From: Zoogloeaceae bacterium
GTDB lineage: Bacteria; Pseudomonadota; Gammaproteobacteria; Burkholderiales; Rhodocyclaceae
Length of the DNA stretch: 7,148 nucleotides
NCBI GenBank assembly: GCA_031290955.1
Contig: JAISLJ010000132.1
Location: 1 to 7,148, forward strand
Direction: 5' to 3'
Made by a program: the position numbers and the translations under genes. The first letter of the stretch is position 1. Each line of letters opens with the position of its first letter. Shown piece by piece: positions 1 through 6,000 of this stretch. The notes under the pieces are model-generated. The model made no database searches. It was not told where the DNA came from and was given only the letters and a program-made list of their open reading frames with translations.

Positions 1-27
1 CTCTTCCTGCACGAGCGTCCGCTTCAT
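1..27 (-). CDS. 5' end of an unidentified gene (partial)
   Basis: Only the first nine codons lie inside the window and read MKRTLVQEE; the rest lies beyond position 1. The start is chosen because an almost perfect Shine-Dalgarno sequence (AAGGAGG on the minus strand, positions 40-34) sits six bases before the ATG. The preceding ~750 bases contain no gene, so it probably has its own promoter rather than being the tail of the tamB operon. Nine residues are too few to recognise a family, and no function is proposed. Confidence 0.6.
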
Positions 28-33
28 CTCAAG

Positions 34-40
34 CCTCCTT
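34..40 (-). promoter_or_regulatory. Strong ribosome binding site
   Basis: The minus strand reads AAGGAGG, nearly the full anti-16S complement, with six bases to the ATG at 27. It is the best Shine-Dalgarno match in the window and decides the start of the partial gene at 1-27. Confidence 0.75.
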
Positions 41-159
41 GGAATTCCCAGGGAGATACTATGACGACCGGACAACTATCGCGCTACAAAGGTGGACAGA
101 TAGGAAGCTCGCTACACTGACCGCACAAAATACTTGACTGCGAACACGGTTGCTCTCTC

Positions 160-199
160 GCCCCTGCCGGGGCACTCTCTCCCGCCAAGCGGGCGAGAG
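160..199. repeat. Two adjacent GC-rich hairpins (REP-like)
   Basis: The first hairpin has GCCCC at 160-164 pairing with GGGGC at 169-173 around a four-base loop. The second has CCCGC at 181-185 pairing with GCGGG at 189-193 around loop CAA. It is extended, after one T/C mismatch, by CTCTC at 175-179 pairing with GAGAG at 195-199. Neither is followed by a T run on either strand, so an intrinsic terminator is not supported. The CTCTC-CCGC...GCGG-GAGAG type of palindrome is common between proteobacterial genes, and a related one lies inside tamB at about 5725-5749. Confidence 0.65.
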
Positions 200-240
200 G
201 AAGGCAAGCGGCGGCGCGGACGGGAAGGACATCACACAGA

Positions 241-407
241 GAAACGCCGGTGGATTGCCACGGCGCTTCGCGCCTCGCAATGACGAGAGTTGAAACGCCT
301 TGCGCTTTCTTTCGCGCATCAATGACATCAGCGCCCACGGAAACGTCCCAAACCTCCAAGCCTTCGTCATTGCGAGGGCCGAAGGCCCGTGGCAATCCAT
401 GCGTTTC
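241..407. repeat. Composite palindrome unit 1 (MITE-like)
   Basis: Two ~38-bp palindromes face each other around a spacer of about 80 bases. The left one (about 251-285) runs ATTGC, GGCGC, loop, GCGCC, GCAAT. The right one (about 365-399) runs ATTGC, GGGCC, loop GAA, GGCCC, GCAAT. The outer ends are inverted copies of each other, GAAACGC at 241-247 and GCGTTTC at 401-407. Read on the minus strand, this unit aligns along its palindrome and spacer with unit 3 (about 599-730), so the two are inverted copies of one element. No open frame here is believable. Confidence 0.7.
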
Positions 408-421
408 GCAGGCATCCAATC

Positions 422-566
422 GGTGTGTGGATTGCCGCGCCGCTTTGCTCCGGAGAATGACAATTTGATTCCGGTGTTTCCTGAATCACGGAGCGCTGCG
501 TAAAAACCAAAGGCATTCAAAGTTTCGTCATTGCGAGGCGCGTAGCGCCGTGGCAATCCACACACC
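422..566. repeat. Composite palindrome unit 2 (MITE-like, 145 bp)
   Basis: This unit has perfect 15-bp terminal inverted repeats, GGTGTGTGGATTGCC at 422-436 and its complement at 552-566. Each belongs to a palindrome of the array's class. The right palindrome (GGCGC 537-541, loop GTA, GCGCC 545-549, bounded by ATTGC 530-534 and GCAAT 553-557) is intact; the left one (about 425-462) is degenerate on its inner side. The spacer (about 463-524) differs from that of units 1 and 3, so the ends are shared and the cargo is not. I see no clear target-site duplication. Confidence 0.65.
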
Positions 567-592
567 CTTTCCGCCACGCAATCGCGCAAACA

Positions 593-745
593 AACGCCGA
601 TGGATTGCCGCGGGCCTTTGGCCCTCGCAATGACGGGGAGTTGGCGGTTTGCGATGTTTCTGTGGGCGATTGGTTTGCTGTTGCGGGAAAGAAAGTGCGA
701 GGCGTCCCAATCTTCGTCATTGCAAAGAGCAGAGCGCAAGGCTTT
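593..745. repeat. Composite palindrome unit 3 (MITE-like, right end decayed)
   Basis: The left palindrome is intact: ATTGC 604-608, GGGCC 612-616, loop TTT, GGCCC 620-624, GCAAT 627-631. The right palindrome starts with GTCATTGC at about 716-723 and then degenerates, losing its second half. The spacer between them closely matches the minus-strand spacer of unit 1; both contain a GTTTC-TGTGGGCG-like block and GAAAGAAAG. The left flank AAACGCC at 593-599 also matches the left flank of unit 1. The right boundary is approximate. Confidence 0.6.
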
Positions 746-783
746 GAACAGGCTCCCAGAAGCGGTTTTGGAAATCAAATCGC

Positions 784-2301
784 CTAGTCCCGGGAGGATT
801 TGATGCGTCGTCCGTGCGTGGGCTGGATGGGGCGGGCGTTTTTGGGGTAGAGGCGGGCGAAGATGGCTTCCTGTTCCGGGGAGATGGAAACCGGCGTCTT
901 CAGGACGATCCAGGTCACGTCCTCGGTGCAGGGCGGGCGCGTGAGCGATCCCAGGTAGGTGTGGTAGCCGCGTTGGGCGGGCAGGAGGGTGTTTGGGTCG
1001 ATGGTCGCGGTGGGCGGGCGCACTTCGCGCTCTCGTTCCAGCGGCAGGTAATTCCACAGGGTTTGCACCAGGGCGTTGGCCTCGCCCTTTTCCAGGAGGA
1101 TGGCAAGAATCAGGCGTTCGCCATCCTCGGCGATGTGTTCGAGATGCGCGCCCATGACGAACACGCGACCCGCCAGCCGTTCCTCAGCGGGACGGGAAAA
1201 ACGGATGCGTTCCAGCGTGTAGGTCTTGCCCAGAAGGCGCAGGCGGTTGCCCGTTACCCGCGCCTCGACGCTGTCCCCGGTATCCAGTATGGAAAAAAGG
1301 GAAGGCAGGTATTCGAAGGTGATGGGTTCGAGATCGACCACAATGCCATTGCGGATGTCGATGGGCGACTGGCGCTGCCCGGTCGCGCACAGCGAGGCCG
1401 TGGCGGGCGGGGACGGGACTGTCGCGGGCGCGGCGGCGGATGGAAGGGGCGCAGGCAAAATGGCAGGGGACGCGGCGCTTGCGGCTGGGGCAGATGAGGC
1501 CGTGGCGGGGGCGTGTGCCGTGCCGCTGGCGGGCATCCGCAAAGGCACTGTTTGGGCGGGCGCGTCCCCCAGGCGCGCCGCCGCGATGGCCTTGATGGCA
1601 TCCAGTTGTTCGCGCAGGCTCGCCTCGCGCAATGGTCTTCCGGAAACCGTGCTCGCCCTGCCCGCCGCGCTCGTTGCCGCATTCGTTGTGTTCGCCGTGT
1701 TCGCTGGGTTCGTGGCCGTCCGGTTTGCCGTGCTGCCCGTTTTTGTCGTATTCGTTGCGTTTGCTGCGTTTGTCGCCTCTGCCGTGTTCGTGTTCGTCGT
1801 CTCCGCCGGATTCGTCCTGCCCGCGTCCTGCCCCGTGGGTGGCGGATCCGGGGCGCGTTCCGGCATCAGCGTATGGCACAGTTCGCGCAGGACGCGCTCT
1901 TCCAGTGTGCCGTTGCGCACCGGCAGCATCCCGCTTTCCCGCAATTCGTCTTCCCGCAGAAGCGTCTGGTCGGCCTTGAGGAACAGGCGTTTCAGCGTGA
2001 CCGAAGTGCGTTTGTCACAATCGTAGCGGCTGGTTGTCTGGATGAAGCGGTAGGGCGCGCTCGTCCGCGCATCGCTGATCTCACGCGCCAGCACGAGACG
2101 GCTGGTGGCGACCAGTGTGCCCTGCGCCTCGCGCTCGATGCTTTTCGCGTCGACTTCGATGCTGCGCCCCGGCGGACTCTCAATGGCGCGCCAGGACGGC
2201 TCCGCCAGCGCCGCAAAGCCATGCAGGGCGAGGAAGCACGCAAGAAAACGCCCTGTGATCCGCAAGGGGCGCGGGAGCATGCGGGAATTTGCCGGGTTCA
2301 T
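784..2301 (-). CDS. Secreted adhesin-E-like / carbonic-anhydrase-fold fusion, probably non-catalytic
   Basis: A 505-aa exported protein. Residues 1-33 form a signal peptide: a basic start, a hydrophobic stretch FLACFLALHGFAALA, and a likely cleavage ALA|EP. Residues 34 to about 145 resemble the surface-adhesin protein E domain: an early Trp, EVDAKSI, a YDC motif at 93-95 and a later Cys at 142. Residues 163-214 are a Thr/Asn/Ala tract and 258-303 an Ala/Pro linker. Residues 305-495 are an alpha-carbonic-anhydrase domain with QSPIDI, the conserved Cys pair C305/C458, and GSLTRPPCTED. Aligned without gaps to the family core I recall (HFH...SEH...ElHlvH), the zinc ligands His94 and His96 of human CA II numbering are Arg367 and Ser369. 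The third ligand is kept as His386, Glu117 becomes Gly384, and the usual N-terminal HW-x-Y segment is absent. CO2 hydration is therefore unlikely; a binding or structural role in the periplasm or at the surface is inferred. The start at 2301 has GGAG nine bases upstream and gives a proper signal peptide; the open frame extends further upstream, but only into the preceding gene. It lies 26 bases after the DUF3334 gene, so is probably cotranscribed with it. Confidence 0.85.
   Translation of the reverse strand: MNPANSRMLPRPLRITGRFLACFLALHGFAALAEPSWRAIESPPGRSIEVDAKSIEREAQGTLVATSRLVLAREISDARTSAPYRFIQTTSRYDCDKRTSVTLKRLFLKADQTLLREDELRESGMLPVRNGTLEERVLRELCHTLMPERAPDPPPTGQDAGRTNPAETTNTNTAEATNAANATNTTKTGSTANRTATNPANTANTTNAATSAAGRASTVSGRPLREASLREQLDAIKAIAAARLGDAPAQTVPLRMPASGTAHAPATASSAPAASAASPAILPAPLPSAAAPATVPSPPATASLCATGQRQSPIDIRNGIVVDLEPITFEYLPSLFSILDTGDSVEARVTGNRLRLLGKTYTLERIRFSRPAEERLAGRVFVMGAHLEHIAEDGERLILAILLEKGEANALVQTLWNYLPLEREREVRPPTATIDPNTLLPAQRGYHTYLGSLTRPPCTEDVTWIVLKTPVSISPEQEAIFARLYPKNARPIQPTHGRRIKSSRD
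1393..1530 (-). other. Ala/Pro-rich linker within the CA-fold fusion
   Basis: This codes for residues 258-303, almost only Ala, Pro, Ser and Thr. It joins the short helical segment (about 222-250) to the carbonic-anhydrase domain that begins at Cys305. It takes the place of the N-terminal part of a usual alpha-carbonic anhydrase and is probably a flexible spacer. Confidence 0.7.
1660..1815 (-). repeat. Imperfect short tandem repeat coding a Thr/Asn/Ala tract
   Basis: About 155 bases are built of imperfect 9-base steps (on the plus strand such as TTCGTTGTG, TTCGCCGTG, TTCGCTGGG). They code for residues 163-214, a run of TN, AN, NT and TNA words with scattered Pro, Lys and Arg. The repeat unit is a multiple of three, so gain or loss of units would keep the reading frame. 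It separates the adhesin-E-like and carbonic-anhydrase parts. Confidence 0.65.
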
Positions 2302-2310
2302 TCGTCGCCG

Positions 2311-2314
2311 CTCC
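2311..2314 (-). promoter_or_regulatory. Ribosome binding site deciding the start of the CA-fold fusion
   Basis: GGAG on the minus strand lies nine bases before the ATG at 2301. The next in-frame ATG (2280) has no purine-rich site before it, and starting further upstream would run into the DUF3334 gene and bury the signal peptide. Confidence 0.5.
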
Positions 2315-2327
2315 GTGGTGGGGAAAA

Positions 2328-3008
2328 TCAGATTCCCAGCGACCGGATCAGCGCCTCGTTTGCGTCCGGGGCGGCTGTCGTGTTGGTCTCTGGCGGCGCG
2401 GCGCGGTTTTGCGCGAAGAGTTCGTCCGGGTTCAGGGCGGGTTCTTCCGCCGTGTCGCACAGCTTCACGAATTCGGTGCGGTCGATGGCGAGTTCCAGAT
2501 AGAAGATGTTGCCCTGCCCGGTGTAGAACGTCACCCGGCGGATTTCGGGCTGGTCGAGGTTGGCGTCCACGCTCAGGATCACCTGCTTGTTCAGGACCAA
2601 CATCTTGGGCTGGTTCTGGGTAATGTGGGTTTGCAGTTCCTGGGAAACCTTGCGGGTAAAATCGCCGACCATCTGGTTCATGAGTTCGCCCAGTACATTG
2701 CTTACGTCATCGGACGTATGGGAGGCGGCGAGGTCGGATGGATTCATGCCCATGCTGAGCAGGTAGCGCCCGTACAGTTCCATGGCGGCCGGGGCGGAAA
2801 AATTGAGGACCACCAACCCGGAAAAGCCGCCATCGAACAGCACAAAGCAGCCGATGTCGGGTTTCAGGCAGGTGCGGGTAATGCGCTGCACCATGCCGGA
2901 ATAGCGAAGCTGCGTCTGTGTTGCGGTAGAAAGCACGTCGCGCACGGAATTGCACAGTTCAAGGAGGATGTCTTCCGTGCCGAAGACTTCGGTTGGAGTT
3001 GCGGTCAT
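2328..3008 (-). CDS. DUF3334-family protein, CheX/CheC-like motif
   Basis: A 226-aa protein without signal peptide or membrane segment, so probably cytoplasmic. It matches the DUF3334 family as I remember it: TEDILLELC near the start, MVQRITRTCLKPDIGCFVLFDGGFSGLVV (about 39-67, given in parts: MVQRITRTCLKPDIG then CFVLFDGGFSG), HTSDDVSNVLGELMNQMVG (97-115), ITQNQPKMLVLNKQV (129-143) and a final FYLELAIDRTEF (169-180). The molecular role of the family is unknown to me. The stretch GELMNQMVG contains E108-x-x-N111, the signature of CheX/CheC/FliY phosphatases that act on phosphorylated CheY, and the protein length fits a CheX-like fold; this link is inference. The C-terminal tail (about 187-226) is Asn/Pro/Ala-rich and probably disordered. 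The start at 3008 is preferred because AAGG lies six bases upstream and the family begins close to TED; an alternative ATG at 3047 overlaps the tamB stop. It lies between tamB and the secreted CA-fold gene in one tight cluster. Confidence 0.8.
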   Translation of the reverse strand: MTATPTEVFGTEDILLELCNSVRDVLSTATQTQLRYSGMVQRITRTCLKPDIGCFVLFDGGFSGLVVLNFSAPAAMELYGRYLLSMGMNPSDLAASHTSDDVSNVLGELMNQMVGDFTRKVSQELQTHITQNQPKMLVLNKQVILSVDANLDQPEIRRVTFYTGQGNIFYLELAIDRTEFVKLCDTAEEPALNPDELFAQNRAAPPETNTTAAPDANEALIRSLGI

Positions 3009-3014
3009 GGCGGG

Positions 3015-3018
3015 CCTT
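3015..3018 (-). promoter_or_regulatory. Ribosome binding site favouring the inner start of the DUF3334 gene
   Basis: AAGG on the minus strand is six bases before the ATG at 3008. The upstream ATG at 3047, which overlaps the TGA of tamB as ATGA, lacks a comparable site, although coupling to tamB translation could serve it. Confidence 0.4.
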
Positions 3019-3043
3019 GGCGAAGAGCGGAGGAAAGGCGGCA

Positions 3044-6000
3044 TCATCTGCCGAAGGTGAAATTATAGAACACGTCCAGCGCGTTCTCCGTGCCTGCCTG
3101 CCCGACCAGGGAGAGGCGGCGCGACAGGGCATAAGTGAGCCGGATGACGCTTTCCATCCCGGTGAGCGATTGCTCGTAGGAAAGCGTGAGTTTGTCGGCG
3201 ATTTTGGCGCCCACCTGCAAGACCTGGCCGGAAGCGCCCTGCGCGCCGCCGCCGAAGCCGGAGGCGCTGGCGACCCGGCTGGTCGCGCCTGGCCCGGAAG
3301 GCCCGCCCACCGAACCGCTGCGCACGTTGACGCGCACGCCCAGCGCCCGTTGCAGGTCGGCAAGGAGGCTTCCTGGCCCGCCCTCCTGCCCGCCCAGGAT
3401 GGCGTTGGCGGCGGCAAGGAGGGCGCTGTTGTCGATGCCGCCCGCGCCTTCTTCCTGCCCCTTGCCAAAGAGGAGCCAGGAGAGCTTTTCCGCATCCGGC
3501 ACTTCAGGGTCGGAGACGAGCCGGATCACGGGCTTTTGCGCCGTGCCGAGAATGCTCACGCCGGCTTCCACGGCCTGCGCCCGGCGCATGGCGCGAATGT
3601 TGAGGCCCGGATTGTGCAAGAGGCCATTGAAGGTGAGGATGCCCTGCTCGATGGCCAGTTCCTGCCCATAGGCGTCGAAACGGCCTTCTTCGGTGCGGAT
3701 GCTGCCCACAGCGCGCAGGGAATCCCGGTTCTCGCCGGTGAGATCGAGGCTGCCGCGCAGGCGGCTTTCCACGCCCGCGCCGGAAAAATAGAACGCATCG
3801 CCCAAATCCACACCCAGCTTCAGATGCGTCGTGAATCCAGACGACGTTTTTCCCGGAAGAGGCGCGCCGTCCGCAGGACGGATATGCACATCGTCGGAGA
3901 GGCGCGGCGCGCCAAGGTCGACCAGCCGCCAGTAGCCGCCGTCGACCGTGAAACGCGCTTCCAGCAGGGCGTTGCCTTCATGCAGGCGCAAGCGACCAGG
4001 GCCAGAAAGCGCGATCCACTGGTCAACGCCTTGCAGGACGCCCAGGCGCTCCAGCCGGAAATCCAGTTGCCCGTCGATGATCTCCGGCCCCTGCGCCGTT
4101 CTCTCCCGGCGCTTCAGTGTGCCGCTGCCTTCCAGCCTTCCCGGCGTCTGGCGGAGGCTTTCAAGGGCGGCGCGTTGCGCGGCGTCCAGCCTTTGCGGCA
4201 GGGCAGCGTGCGGCGCGGCGAAGGTGAATTGTTCCAGCGTGAGTTGCTCATCGGCGAAGGAAAGGACGATGCGGCCCGATTCCAGCCGCATCCCGGTCGC
4301 CAGGAGGCGCAGGTGGAGCGCCTCGCCCGTCATGCGTCCGGCAAGCCGGGGAGCCTGTGGCGTTCCGGCAAGGGTGAGCGCCGCCGTCATGCGTCCGCCG
4401 ATCTGGACATCCTCCCCGAGAAAGCCGGAAAGCCCGGAAATCTCCGCCATCCGCGCCTCGATGACGCCCGCGATTTCTTCCTCCCGCAGGCGCAGATGCA
4501 AAATCTCCGCCTGCCATGCCCCACCTTGCGTCTTGCCCGGCAGCACTCCGGCAAGACGCGCGTTTTCAAGCTGGAGGCGATCCGCGCCGAGCGTCAGGCG
4601 CATGGGTTCCGCAAGTTCCAGGAGCGGGGCGCTGCCGGGCAGGGCGAGGGTGAGCGCGCGCAGTTCGCCTTGCCAATCCGCGTCGCGCAACGCGCCATCG
4701 GCATGCAGGGCGAGCCGGGCCATGCCCAGTTCGGGGAGGCGCGTCCGGGTTTCCAGCGCCAGCGTATGCGCCTTGCGCTGGCCTTCCAGGAAAAGCCGAT
4801 TCTGGTCGAGGCGCTGGCCGGAAAATTCCAGCCGGGCGATTTCCAGCGTGGCGGCGAAAGGCGCGTCGGGATGCGTGCCCAAGTCGGCGCTGAGCGCAAG
4901 ATCCTGGATGCGCACATCACCCGGCAAGGCAAGGCGGCGGCTCTGCGCCGTGCCGGAAATCCCCGGCGCGCGCAAGGCGCCGCGCAAGCGCAGGCTGGCA
5001 TGCAAATCCCCGGCGATTTTTTCGCCCTCCGTGGCCTTTTCCGTGTCGCGTGCCGTGGGCAAGAGCGCCGCGAGCGCCGTGAGGCGTTCAAGACGCGCTG
5101 CCGCAATCTCCACTTGCAGGGCATCGTCCGCCCGGCCCAGATTGCCCTTGAGCCGCAACTGGTTTTCCCCCGTATGCAGGGCAAGATCCACATCGGAGAG
5201 CCGCGCCCCGGCAAGGCGCAGATGGCCCTCCGCCTTGAAGTCCTGCCGCGCCAGACGGCTTTCGGCAAGGGAGAGGACGAGCGCCAGCCCGGAATCCATG
5301 CGGGCAATCTCTGCAAGGCCGAGCCGGAACGTGCCGTTCAGGTCGCCTTCCGGCAGGGAATCCAGAAAGGCCGCCGGATCAAGGCCGCGCACCCGGCCCT
5401 GCACGGTCAGTTGCTCCGCCGCCGCGCCGGTCGGAGACGCATCCCCGTTCGCGGGCGAAAATGCCACGGTTCCGGCGAACTGCCCACCGCCGCCCCGATT
5501 TCCCCGGCTGGCAAAACGCGCCGCAAGCGCGTCGAGCCACAAGCGCCCGTCCTGCCAGCGCAGACGACCATCCAGTTCGCGCACCGGCACGCCATTCTGG
5601 TCCAAACGGGCGGGCGCGTGATTGACGATGCGAAAGGAACCAGAAATGCCGATGGCTTTTGCTGTGTCTTTCCGGGGAAGGTGCATGGGCGCTTGCGTTT
5701 CGGGCAAGGAAATGAAAAGCTTCCCCCTCTCCCCCTTCGGGGAAGAGGGAATGAAAAGGCGGGAAACTTTGTCCTGCCCATCCTCCGCTGTTTTTTGAAA
5801 TGTCGCGTCGATTTCCAGGCGGGCGCGGGGAAGGCTGGAAAGCCATTGGGAAGGATCCAGGTTTTCGAGGTGGAGGGCGATGTCCGTAACGGGTTCCGCA
5901 GCAAACGGCGCAAGGACGAGATGCACCGTGCCGCGGCTCCCACCGCCTTCCAGCTTTCCCGTGAGAGGAAGGCGCGCCAGCGGCCCCTGGGTTTCCAGGA

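Larger units (their letters stand above)
28..783. other. Gene-free intergenic region filled with palindromic repeats
   Basis: About 750 bases lie between the stop of the carbonic-anhydrase-like gene (784) and the start of the next minus-strand gene (27). Several open frames cross it on both strands, but their translations contain the same repeated phrases in different frames (for example VIARREAPW, SLRGAKRRGNP, DCHGASRLAMT). That is what palindromic repeats give when translated, not protein conservation. From low to high coordinates it holds a probable promoter/leader stretch (about 41-130, no convincing -35/-10 pair), two GC hairpins (160-199), and three composite palindrome units (about 241-745). 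I saw no classical stem-plus-U-tract terminator immediately after 784; the palindromes may end transcription instead. Confidence 0.75.

Noticed and set aside
160..199. Hairpins as an intrinsic terminator for the operon
   Set aside because: They lie about 600 bases beyond the last stop and have no T run on the minus strand.
241..745. CRISPR-like array
   Set aside because: The repeats alternate in orientation, differ from each other, have unequal spacing, and two spacers are copies of each other, none of which fits a CRISPR array.
59..803. Small open frames in both directions in the repeat region
   Set aside because: Their sequences are mainly translated palindromes (phrases such as GAKRRGNP and GPSALAMT) recurring in several frames, with no proper ribosome binding sites.
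814..2502. Several plus-strand open frames opposite the CA-fold gene
   Set aside because: They are antisense shadows with Arg/Gly/Val-rich low-complexity translations, while the minus frame shows a signal peptide and conserved motifs.
3044..3047. ATGA overlap as the true start of the DUF3334 gene
   Set aside because: It is possible through translational coupling, but the 13 added residues (MMPPFLRSSPRPA) do not look like the family and the ATG at 3008 has an AAGG site. Kept as an alternative.
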